A stretch of 15,968 nucleotides of DNA, taken from NCBI GenBank assembly GCA_947628395.1, contig CANQZP010000028.1, forward strand, positions 1 through 15,968, given 5' to 3'. Below the pieces are notes generated by a model, which had not been told where the DNA came from, ran no database searches, and saw nothing but the letters and a program-made list of their open reading frames with translations. This stretch comes from an uncultured Clostridia bacterium. GTDB lineage: Bacteria > Bacillota > Clostridia > TANB77 > CAG-508. Below, piece after piece: positions 6,602-14,501 of this stretch. Position numbers and translations under genes: made by a program. Position 1 is the stretch's first letter; every line of letters begins with the position of its first letter.

Positions 6602-9016
6602 TTATTCTGATCTTAAAGCTTCTACAGGTTCCTTCTTGCTTGCCATTCTTGATGGAATTAAACCTGCAATCATTGTTATTATTACACTTAGTACAATAAG
6701 AATAACTGCATTTGCAGCAGATAAGGTTGCTATATTACCAAATTCTGATGCAAAATGTTTTACAACAAGATTGATTACTACATTTAATAATAAAGTCACA
6801 GCTACACCAATAACACCTGAGATTAAACCTTCAATTACAGTTTCTGCATTAAATACTCTTGAAACGTCTTTCTTTCTAGCACCAATTGCTCTTAAAATAC
6901 CAATTTCTTTTGTTCTTTCAAGAACTGAAATATAAGTGATTATTGAAATCATTATTGATGATACTATTAAAGAAATTGCAACAAAAGCAATAAGAACATA
7001 AGTTACACCATTTACACCTTTAGTTAGTAATGATAAAGCATCTTGCATAGTATCTGTATAAGTTATAGTTAAATCATCTCTACCAGCATCTTTTTGTTTT
7101 TTATTGTAATCATCTATCATTTTTACTACTTTGTCTTTAGCGTCTTTATCTTTAGTAAATAAATAGATTATTGCTGGATCGTCTTCAGAAGCAATTCCTA
7201 AATTAGATATATTCTGTTCGTATGAATTAGAAAGTTCATCAAATTCAGTTCCTGTAAATACGTCGATTTCTGGATTAGCTAATTGGTCTTTTGCGATTTG
7301 TGATTCTCTGTTTATTTCCATAACGTGTTTTGGAAGAGAACTTGGGTATCCTAAAATCTTGTTAGCTATGTTATCATTTTTTGGTTTTAAAATACCTACT
7401 ATTTTTACATCAAATCCATCTTTATCTATAATATTCTTTAAATATGTTTTATCTTTTGATTTATCTTGATATACACCATCTTGATATACATAGTAATCTG
7501 TATTTGGAACTACTTTATATGTTAAATTTAATATATCATCATAATCATATTGAACAGTATCAAAGTTTATTTCTTGATTATTAGAAAGTTTAATAGTTGC
7601 ATCAACTAATTCACTTCTATCTCTAATATTAAGAGCATATAATAATGAATTATCTACAGCACCATTTTCATCAGTAACAAGTACTAATTCATTATAGTTT
7701 TCTGGTAATTTTCCTGCTACCACATCATAATTTTCATCTATAATATCTTTATCATCAGATAATTGTTGGAAATTTTCACTTACATCATATTGCAAATTAC
7801 CATTAGCATTTATATCAGTTCCAACATATTCGCCATCTTTATTTGAGTATAATTGTAAATTAACGTCATATTCATATCTAATTTCTGAAGTGTATTCTTT
7901 CATTTTATCTTCATTTTCTTCTAGATATTTTTTAAATTCTTGTAAGTTATTAGACCTTACCATATTTGTTGAACTTGTTAATAGATATTCAATATCATCA
8001 GTTGAAGCTATTTTACCATCATCTGCTTTTACCTCTTCTGTTGAAGGGATAATTGAAGTAATATCCAAAACTACAGCTTGTTTTTCCAAAGTAATTGGAT
8101 AAGTATCTAAATAATTCTTAGTTTGATTATCTACATATTTGTTTACACCATTAGATAGAGAAAGAATTAAAGCAATTCCTATAATTCCTATTGAACCAGC
8201 AATTGAAACTAATATAGTTCTTCCTCTTTTTGTAAGTAAATTTCTAAAAGATAATTTTAAAGATGTAAAGAAAGACATTGATGTTTTCTTTGTTTTAACT
8301 TGAGTATCTGTTCCTTGTGGTTTTTCTATTTCAGAATCTTTAACTGGATTAGAATCTTCAAGAATTAAACCATCTTTTAATTCAATTATTCTTGTAGAAT
8401 ATTCTTTAGCAAGTTCTGGGTTATGTGTTACCATTATAACTAATTTATCTTTACTTAGTTCTTTTAGTATATCCATAATTTGTATACTTGTTTCAGAATC
8501 TAATGCACCAGTTGGCTCATCTGCAAGTATAATTTCTGGGTCATTTACTATAGCTCTTGCTATTGCAACTCTCTGCATTTGTCCACCAGATAGTTGTTTT
8601 GGTAATTTATTTATATGGTCTCCTAATCCTACCATTTCTAATGCTTTTTTTGCTTTTTCTTTTCTAACCTTTTTAGAAATTCCAGAAAGGGTTAATGAAA
8701 GCTCAACATTAGATAAAAGACTTAAATGTGATATTAAGTTATAACTTTGGAAAACAAATCCGATTTTATTATTTCTATAACTATCCCAATCTTCTGATTT
8801 ATACTTCTTTGTAGAAACTCCTTCAATAAATAAATCTCCAGAAGTATACTTATCTAAGCCTCCTATAATGTTTAATAGTGTAGTTTTACCACTACCACTG
8901 GCACCTAAAATGGATACAAACTCTTTTCTTCTAAAATTAAGGTCTATGCCTTTTAGAACTTTTTGCTTAGTTTCGCCCATTTGATAGTCCTTAGTGATTT
9001 TCTCTAATCGTAGCAT
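6602..9016 (-). CDS. MacB-like ABC transporter, fused ATPase and FtsX-type permease
   Basis: Single-chain ABC exporter or mechanotransmission transporter, 804 aa. The ATPase is residues 1-220: Walker A GASGSGKTT (38-46), Q-loop FQ (89-90), signature LSGGQ (142-146), Walker B IILADE (162-167) and H-loop His198. A linker of about 45 residues leads to TM1 (267-288), a large extracytoplasmic domain (about 290-670), then TM2-TM4 (about 671-697, 730-752, 769-787) with the FtsX-family loop ERTKEIGILRAIGARKKDV and the C-terminal signature PSRMASKKEPVEALR. This 4-TM layout is that of MacB/LolCDE-type transporters, with the ATPase fused N-terminally. AGGAGG precedes the ATG by 7 bp. It has its own consensus promoter and terminator. 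The substrate is unknown; peptide export, lipoprotein handling or control of the adjacent PcsB-like hydrolase are all possible. Confidence 0.92.
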   Translation of the reverse strand: MLRLEKITKDYQMGETKQKVLKGIDLNFRRKEFVSILGASGSGKTTLLNIIGGLDKYTSGDLFIEGVSTKKYKSEDWDSYRNNKIGFVFQSYNLISHLSLLSNVELSLTLSGISKKVRKEKAKKALEMVGLGDHINKLPKQLSGGQMQRVAIARAIVNDPEIILADEPTGALDSETSIQIMDILKELSKDKLVIMVTHNPELAKEYSTRIIELKDGLILEDSNPVKDSEIEKPQGTDTQVKTKKTSMSFFTSLKLSFRNLLTKRGRTILVSIAGSIGIIGIALILSLSNGVNKYVDNQTKNYLDTYPITLEKQAVVLDITSIIPSTEEVKADDGKIASTDDIEYLLTSSTNMVRSNNLQEFKKYLEENEDKMKEYTSEIRYEYDVNLQLYSNKDGEYVGTDINANGNLQYDVSENFQQLSDDKDIIDENYDVVAGKLPENYNELVLVTDENGAVDNSLLYALNIRDRSELVDATIKLSNNQEINFDTVQYDYDDILNLTYKVVPNTDYYVYQDGVYQDKSKDKTYLKNIIDKDGFDVKIVGILKPKNDNIANKILGYPSSLPKHVMEINRESQIAKDQLANPEIDVFTGTEFDELSNSYEQNISNLGIASEDDPAIIYLFTKDKDAKDKVVKMIDDYNKKQKDAGRDDLTITYTDTMQDALSLLTKGVNGVTYVLIAFVAISLIVSSIMISIITYISVLERTKEIGILRAIGARKKDVSRVFNAETVIEGLISGVIGVAVTLLLNVVINLVVKHFASEFGNIATLSAANAVILIVLSVIITMIAGLIPSRMASKKEPVEALRSE

Positions 9017-9108
9017 TTTTATCCTCCTTTTTATTATAATTTTATGTTAGTATGTTCAGTAATATTAGTATTTTATTTTCTAAAAAGCTTCTAATTAAAC
9101 GTATGTAC

Positions 9109-9137
9109 ATTATAGCTAATTTGTCGAATTATGTCAA
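9109..9137 (-). promoter_or_regulatory. perfect-consensus sigma-A promoter of the MacB-like gene
   Basis: On the minus strand, TTGACA (9132-9137), a 17-bp spacer and TATAAT (9109-9114), matching the consensus exactly. The leader to the ATG at 9016 is about 85 nt and contains a direct TACTAA repeat but no structure I can name as a riboswitch. The -35 overlaps an imperfect inverted repeat (TTGAC-N7-GACAA). Confidence 0.8.
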
Positions 9138-9174
9138 TATATTTTTTGAATTTTTATCAACAAAATTATGCGCT

Positions 9175-9222
9175 AAAAACACTGTTAGATATGGAAAATA
9201 ATTCCACATCTAACAGTGTTTT
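9175..9222 (-). terminator. strong 21-bp hairpin terminator of the M23 hydrolase gene
   Basis: Arms 9176-9196 and 9202-9222 pair over 21 bp around a 5-nt loop. The only irregular pair is G-U in minus-strand RNA and A-C in plus-strand RNA, which assigns it to the minus strand. It starts 5 bp after the hydrolase stop codon, and the minus-strand 3' arm runs into TTTTT. Confidence 0.85.
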
Positions 9223-9227
9223 CAAAA

Positions 9228-10445
9228 TTAAGGCAAATAGTTTAATGGATTTACTGCATATACTGATGCTCCGCCATTTTTTGTTAAAAATACTCCAAAA
9301 TGAAGATGATCACCTGTAGAATTTCCTGTTGAACCTACAGTTCCTATTACTTGTCCTTGTGATACAGTTTGTCCTGGTGATACAGTTCTTGAACCTGCTC
9401 TTAAATGCGCATATAAAGTCCTTGTTCCATCATGATGATCTATTGTAACATATTCACCATAGCTCCTATAACTTCCATCTGCGTTTCTAACAGCTGTTGA
9501 TTGTACAACTGTTCCTGATTTTACAGCTACTACGGATTTCCCAACAACATTTATATTTATATCAACACCATCATGTCCTGGATATGATGGGAAACTTCTG
9601 TTAGATATATTAGATTTTGAAAGTCCTGGTATAGGAAATATATATCCAGATGAACTTGGATTTGATGGAGGATAATTTTGAGTACTTCCTCCACTACTAC
9701 TATTTGATGGTGCAGACAAGCTAGCTAATTCACTATAAATTTGTTGTTTATCTTTTTCAAATTGAGAAAGTTGTGCTTCTAATTTCTTTTCTTCTGTTGA
9801 TAAATTTGCAACTTTAGCAGTTTTTTCATCTCTTACTACAGCCAACGCATTTTGTTTTGCAACTTGCTCTTGCTTCGCTGTTTCTAATTGTTGTTTACTT
9901 TCTTCTAATTGTTTTTTAGTTTCTTCTATTTCTTGTTTTGTTTTTCTTACTGTTTCAATAAGTTCAGTATCATGCTCTGCTAATTCTTCTATTAAATAAT
10001 AATTTGATATAAAATCTGTAATTCCTTTAGAATTTAATAAAACATCTATGTATCTTGTTGAGCCTGATTCATATAATGCAACTAATCTTTCATCTAATAG
10101 TTTTTGTTTTTCTTCTAAATCTTTTTCTGTTTTGGCTAATTTTTCAGTTGTAGTTTCTATATTAGTTTGTATATCTCCAATTTGTGTATCTAATTCTGTT
10201 ATTTGATTTTCATATTCTGATATTTGTACTACTAATTCTTGTACTTCCTTCATTACTTGTGACATATCTTGTTTAATTTCAGAAATATCTTCTTTTGTTT
10301 CATTTATTTGCTGATCAGTTTGTTTAGATTTATTTAGTAACTCATCTCTTTGAGATGCAAAAGAAACTATAATATTTACTCCAAAAGCTAATACTATTAC
10401 TAAAATAGCAGTAAATATAACCTTCCAACTTTTTTTCATTTTCAT
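9228..10445 (-). CDS. secreted PcsB/EnvC-type coiled-coil peptidoglycan hydrolase, M23 (LytM) domain
   Basis: Exported murein endopeptidase or hydrolase activator, 405 aa. Residues 1-30 are a signal peptide with hydrophobic core 9-28 and likely cleavage after VSFA. Residues about 33-240 are a long coiled coil with the PcsB-like central segment (LVALYESGSTRYIDVLLNSK, then GITDFISNYYLIEELAEHD). A Ser/Pro/Asn-rich linker (245-266) joins the C-terminal M23 domain. The zinc and catalytic residues are present: His291 and Asp295 (GHDGVD), His347 (YAHL), and His380 and His382 (GDHLHFG). Because the LytM site is complete, it should be catalytic, unlike degenerate activators such as EnvC. AGGAG lies 6 bp before the ATG. 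Proteins of this design are commonly controlled by FtsEX-type ABC transporters binding the coiled coil. Here a MacB-like ABC gene follows, and a BceB-type permease gene precedes without a visible terminator. Confidence 0.93.
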   Translation of the reverse strand: MKMKKSWKVIFTAILVIVLAFGVNIIVSFASQRDELLNKSKQTDQQINETKEDISEIKQDMSQVMKEVQELVVQISEYENQITELDTQIGDIQTNIETTTEKLAKTEKDLEEKQKLLDERLVALYESGSTRYIDVLLNSKGITDFISNYYLIEELAEHDTELIETVRKTKQEIEETKKQLEESKQQLETAKQEQVAKQNALAVVRDEKTAKVANLSTEEKKLEAQLSQFEKDKQQIYSELASLSAPSNSSSGGSTQNYPPSNPSSSGYIFPIPGLSKSNISNRSFPSYPGHDGVDININVVGKSVVAVKSGTVVQSTAVRNADGSYRSYGEYVTIDHHDGTRTLYAHLRAGSRTVSPGQTVSQGQVIGTVGSTGNSTGDHLHFGVFLTKNGGASVYAVNPLNYLP

Positions 10446-10476
10446 TTGTTTCTCCTATTTGTTTTTAATATTATTC

Positions 10477-10505
10477 ATTATATATATAAATAATTAAATT
10501 GTAAA
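10477..10505 (-). promoter_or_regulatory. sigma-A promoter of the M23 hydrolase gene
   Basis: On the minus strand, TTTACA (10500-10505), a 17-bp spacer and TATAAT (10477-10482), 31 bp upstream of the ATG. The hydrolase therefore has its own start, although no terminator separates it from the permease gene ending at 10525. Confidence 0.72.
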
Positions 10506-10524
10506 TACGTTACTAAATAATAAT

Positions 10525-12621
10525 TTAATCCTTTTCTTTAACAATATTTTTGCTTCCAAAATAAGTTGCTAAAAAATATGAACCATATATAATAGCAATT
10601 ATAATTGTTGTTACAATAATTGATGGCAATAGCTCTTTTGAGTCTGCAATTCCAGCTAATAAATTTAAAGCAAATTTTATTCCAAAAATAGAATGAATAA
10701 TTGCTAAAATAAGTGGTATAGCGAAAAATATTCCGATTTGCCTAAATAATGTCCTATTTATCATCTTTTCATCACAACCAATTTTTCTTAAAATACTATA
10801 TCTTTGTTTGTTATCATTACTTTCAGTTAATTGTTTTAAAGCTAAAATTACACTACTTGCTATTAAGAAAATTAACCCTAGATATATTGATATAAATATA
10901 GTGATTGTATTTAAACCTAAAGATGCTTCCACAATCGAGATTTTACTTACTCCGTCTATTTCGATTCCATTATCATGTAAGTTTTGTATTAAATTTGAAT
11001 CTGATTCTGTAAATACTTTTTCAATCTTTTCTTTTTCTTCATCAGTATTAGCATTATAATTTGCAGCTAAAAAATATTCTCCAGTCATTTCTTCTTTCAA
11101 ATCGCAATTATCTGGAACTAATAAAATACCAGTATTCGTATGAGAATTTGATATTTCAATAAATCCTTCTTTACATTCATTGTATTTTGATTTATATTTT
11201 TTTCCTGCTATTTCTAAAATATTATTTCCATTTGCTAATGCTCTATTTCTTATTTCTGCTTGGTAGTCAAAGTCACATATCATAATATATTCATCATCAT
11301 TTAATGAATATTTTTTTATACCATAAGCTTGAGCTATCTTATTGTAATCAGATACTTTTATAATTTTTTCTGTTGAACTGTAAATAAGAAAAGGAAATTC
11401 TTTATCTATTTGCTCAAATTCATCACCTAAAAATTTTTGAAATGTTAAATCCTCTTGTGTGTATATAGGTATTTCTACAATATCTTTTAATAAATTCATG
11501 TCAAATCCATTATTTTTTAAACTTTCTGATATAAAAAGTTTTGAATCCTCTCTTTGCTCTTCTGTTGAAGATACTTCTTTTCCATAAATATTTTTATAAG
11601 TTTCAGGAAGATATGCTCTTTTCTGTAGATTTAAATCTACAGGTGTCATTTCTTCTAAATTTCTTTGCATTGAATTTCTTAAAGATAAACTTGAAGACAA
11701 AATTGTAATTGTCATAAATATCATAATACAAATTACACTCATACTAATTACTGTTGTATTAACCTTATTGTTTATTTGTCTTAAAACAAACATATTTGTA
11801 TCTTTTAAATAAATTTTTTTCATTTTTTGAATTGTAGTTAATATAAATCCTGATAAAGACCAGAAGGTTAGTATTGTACCAATAATTCCCATCAAAATAG
11901 GCTTTATTAAATCTTTTTCAACTCTTAATGTATTAGTTTTAACTGTTACAATATAATAAGCATATCCCAAAATACTTGCTCCTAAAACGAACATCAATAT
12001 AGCTAAAAATGGATTTCGTATTTTTACTGATTCATTTTTCTTATTAGCATTTAATAAGTTAATTAGTTTATATCTTGAAACTGTAATACTATTAAAAAAC
12101 ATAACTGCAAGATACATAATTGCAAAATATATACAAGTTTTTATACAAGCATTTTGGGAAAATACGAAATGGAATTCGCTCATATCTGCTTCGAATAATT
12201 TACTAACAAGTACAGACATAAATTGTGATGCAAAAACACCAATTATTATTCCAACAACAAGTGATATAATTCCTACTAGTAATGTTTCTAATAAAATAAT
12301 TTTTGAAATTTGTTTTTTACTCATTCCAAGTGTCATATACACGCCAAATTCTTTTTTTCTTCTATTTATTAAAAAATTATTTGCATATACAATTAACAAG
12401 CCAAGTACTACTGCAACAAAAATAGATACTATTTCTAACATACTCACCATAAGTTTTAGCATTTCTTTTTTAGAGTTAGAAATTTCAAGCATTGCTTGTT
12501 GGCTATCAATAGAATTAAACATATAAAAGATAGCTACTCCTAAAACTAAAGTTAAAAAGTAAATTGCATAATCTTTTATACTCTTTTTCATATTTTTAAT
12601 TGATAACTTAAATACAATCAT
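10525..12621 (-). CDS. BceB-type ABC transporter permease (antimicrobial-peptide sensing and resistance)
   Basis: Membrane component of a Bce-type transporter, 698 aa. The layout is the characteristic ten TM segments: about 18-36, 58-82, 107-133, 158-180, 203-225, 240-263, 289-312, then a large extracellular domain (about 320-570), then 572-594, 630-648 and 666-688. The first FtsX domain carries INRRKKEFGVYMTLGMSKKQ after TM2, the cytoplasmic coupling-helix region; the second carries QRYSILRKIGCDEKMINRT. In this family the large loop before TM8 contacts the peptide or its lipid II-cycle target complex, and the permease talks directly to the Bce kinase. The ATG overlaps the end of the ATPase gene (offset by one base) and has GGAGG at 12630-12634, so the two are translationally linked. 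The permease itself looks intact even though its ATPase partner and kinase are frameshifted. Confidence 0.92.
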   Translation of the reverse strand: MIVFKLSIKNMKKSIKDYAIYFLTLVLGVAIFYMFNSIDSQQAMLEISNSKKEMLKLMVSMLEIVSIFVAVVLGLLIVYANNFLINRRKKEFGVYMTLGMSKKQISKIILLETLLVGIISLVVGIIIGVFASQFMSVLVSKLFEADMSEFHFVFSQNACIKTCIYFAIMYLAVMFFNSITVSRYKLINLLNANKKNESVKIRNPFLAILMFVLGASILGYAYYIVTVKTNTLRVEKDLIKPILMGIIGTILTFWSLSGFILTTIQKMKKIYLKDTNMFVLRQINNKVNTTVISMSVICIMIFMTITILSSSLSLRNSMQRNLEEMTPVDLNLQKRAYLPETYKNIYGKEVSSTEEQREDSKLFISESLKNNGFDMNLLKDIVEIPIYTQEDLTFQKFLGDEFEQIDKEFPFLIYSSTEKIIKVSDYNKIAQAYGIKKYSLNDDEYIMICDFDYQAEIRNRALANGNNILEIAGKKYKSKYNECKEGFIEISNSHTNTGILLVPDNCDLKEEMTGEYFLAANYNANTDEEKEKIEKVFTESDSNLIQNLHDNGIEIDGVSKISIVEASLGLNTITIFISIYLGLIFLIASSVILALKQLTESNDNKQRYSILRKIGCDEKMINRTLFRQIGIFFAIPLILAIIHSIFGIKFALNLLAGIADSKELLPSIIVTTIIIAIIYGSYFLATYFGSKNIVKEKD

Positions 12622-13376
12622 TCAAATCACCTCCAAGTAATGTTTGGACGGCAATTATCTTTTCAAAAAATTGCTTTCTTGTGTCATCTTCTTTTATCAA
12701 TTCATTAAAGATTTTTCCATCTTTAATGAATAATATTCTATTTGCATAAGAAGCGGTGAAAGCATCATGTGTTACCATTAAAATGGTTGCTTGTAATTTT
12801 TGATTAAGATATTCAAAATTTTCTAATAAATGTCTAGCTGATTTTGAATCTAAGCTTCCTGTTGGCTCATCAGCAAGTACAAGTTTTGGATTTGTAATAA
12901 TTGCTCGGCAGATAGCAACTCTTTGCTTTTGTCCGACCTGATACTTGATAAGGATATTTTTTTAAGATTTCTTTTATTTCTAATTTTTCAGCAATCTCAA
13001 TAACTCTCTTATCAATTTCTTGTGGCTTTATCTTTTGAATTGTAAGAGCAAGAGCTATGTTCTCATAACAAGTTAATGTATCTAATAAGTTAAAATCTTG
13101 GAAAATAAATCCTAACTCTTCCCTTCTAAATTTATTTAATTTGTTTCCTCTTAAATTCGTAACATCTTTATTATCAACAATTATATGACCTGATGTTACC
13201 TTATCTATTGTAGATATACAATTTAGTAATGTTGTTTTTCCTGAGCCTGATGCGCCCATTATACCTATGAATTCTCCTTTTTCAACAGTGAAACTAATTC
13301 CAGCTATTGCTTTTGTTAAGTTTGATTTGTTTCCATAGTATTTTTCTATATTTTGTACCTCTAAAATTCTTTCCAT
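12608..13376 (-). pseudogene. BceA-type ABC ATPase with a 1-base insertion in the signature motif
   Basis: ATPase partner of the BceB-type permease. As given, it ends after 168 codons at 12870. Walker A GASGSGKT (41-48) and the FIFQDFN Q-loop are normal up to YPYQVSG (residue 147), followed by an out-of-family tail RTKAKSCYLP. Removing one base at 12935 (or 12936) restores GGQKQRVAICRAI, Walker B LVLADEPTGSLDS, H-loop MVTHD and a tail ending LNDCI at 12608. The total is then 255 aa, the normal BceA length. The restored frame overlaps the permease start, as expected for an intact bceAB pair. The break falls in the LSGGQ-equivalent (VSGGQ), so the truncated product could not hydrolyse ATP. AAAGGAG precedes the ATG; the operator and promoter at 13404-13474 drive it. 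The lesion is real decay or a sequence error. Confidence 0.9.
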
Positions 13377-13403
13377 ATAAAAACTCCTTTCTAACTTAAC
13401 AAC

Positions 13404-13474
13404 ATTATAGCTCTACTTTTTCTATGTTCATATTGATTTACCTTACAAAAACCTTACATTTTTGTAAGGTTTTT
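13404..13474 (-). promoter_or_regulatory. regulated promoter of bceAB-like genes: BceR-type operator plus half-site and -10
   Basis: A near-perfect inverted repeat with 12-bp arms and a 4-bp centre (13447-13474) contains TTACA-N4-TGTAA, the pattern known for BceR-type regulators. An extra half-site CCTTACA (13441-13447) lies 11 bp from the equivalent half of the main site, one helical turn away. A TATAAT (13404-13409) follows with only a poor -35, typical of an activator-dependent promoter. The main site would be centred near -62. It overlaps the last codons and stop of the kinase gene. Confidence 0.75.
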
Positions 13475-14492
13475 ATCAACATCTATATAACTGTTATTAG
13501 GAAATATTAGTCTAATTTCCGTACCTTCATCTTGAACTGATTTTAATTCTATTCCAATTCCTAGTTTATCACATAACTTTTTGCATAAATACAATCCTAT
13601 TCCAGTAGATTTTTTGTTCGCCATTCTTCCATTTGTTCCTGTAAATCCTTTTTCAAAAGCTCTACCTAGTTCTCCTCTTTTTATTCCGATACCATTATCT
13701 TTTATATATAAAACAACGTTCTCTTTACCTTGTATTCCATAAATTTCAATTTCAGATTGTCTATTTTTATTTCTATATTTTATACTATTTTGTAATATTT
13801 GGTTTAAAATAAATACAATCCACTTGCTATCAGTATTTACACATAAATCTAAATTATGAATATTGATAGATATTTTTTCTCCAATTAAAACTTTTTTATT
13901 CTTTTTAATACATTCATTTACTATATCTTCTATTTTATTTTTCTTAATATAATAATCTTTGCTAACAGTATTACTTCTAGCATAATATAATGCTTGTTCA
14001 ATATAATTTTCTATTTTCTGCAATTCCTCATCTATGCTATTTGTAGCTTCATTTTTATTATTTTCTACTATCATTTTACCGGCTAGCTATTGGTATTTTT
14101 ATTTCGTGAATCCACATTTCTATATAATCTTTATAATCTTCAGTCAAATACTTATATTTATTCACATTCTCAATCATGGATTTATCTACTTCTTCCATAA
14201 TTTCTTTTAATATTTTACCTTCTGAAAAATTAGGAGTAGATATTAATTCTGTAATCAAATATTTTTCTTGTAATTCATCTAGTGTCTCATAAATACTTTG
14301 ATAATAATTTCTTTTTTTAAAATATTCTAAAAAAATAGTAATAAAATATATACCTAAAATAATAACTGGAATATAAATTCTCATAAAAATTCCATAAGGA
14401 TAACAAATAAGAAATATTTCTATTGTTATAATACTAAATATCATTAGACTAATTTGCAATATCTTGTCTTTTATAAAACTGATAAAATCCAT
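13454..14492 (-). pseudogene. BceS-type intramembrane-sensing histidine kinase with a 1-base insertion after the H-box
   Basis: Sensor kinase of the Bce module. Codons 1-138 (stop at 14076-14078) give two TM helices (about 12-32 and 36-56) with almost no extracellular loop, which marks the intramembrane-sensing class, then the H-box with His129 in WIHEIKIPIAS. The remainder is one base out of frame. Dropping one C of the pair at 14081-14082 joins IAS to GKMIVENNKNEATNSIDEEL and restores the N-box NQILQNSIKYR, G1 DNGIGI and G2 STGIGLYLCKKL. The restored length is 345 aa, normal for the family. As given, no single chain contains both His129 and the ATP-binding domain. AGGAG precedes the ATG, 9 bp after the regulator's stop. 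The H-box has Ile133 where this family normally has Thr (HEIKTP). Confidence 0.9.
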
Positions 14493-14501
14493 AATCTTCT
14501 C

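Noticed and set aside
6636..6935. Plus-strand open frame of 99 codons
   Set aside because: It is fully antisense to the conserved FtsX end of the MacB-like gene, with no independent start signals.
9016..9109. Riboswitch or attenuator in the long leader of the MacB-like gene
   Set aside because: The roughly 85-nt leader holds only a TACTAA direct repeat and short A/T pairings; no known aptamer pattern or terminator hairpin is present.
9131..9319. Plus-strand open frame of 62 codons
   Set aside because: It runs through the 21-bp terminator hairpin and the end of the M23 gene, so it is a shadow of those elements.
12925..14090. Programmed +1 frameshifting to express the ATPase and kinase
   Set aside because: Neither site has a slippery P-site codon: re-pairing GGT to GTC or AGC to GCC would give mismatches. 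There is also no obvious stimulatory structure or internal Shine-Dalgarno at the right distance. Mutation or sequence error is simpler.
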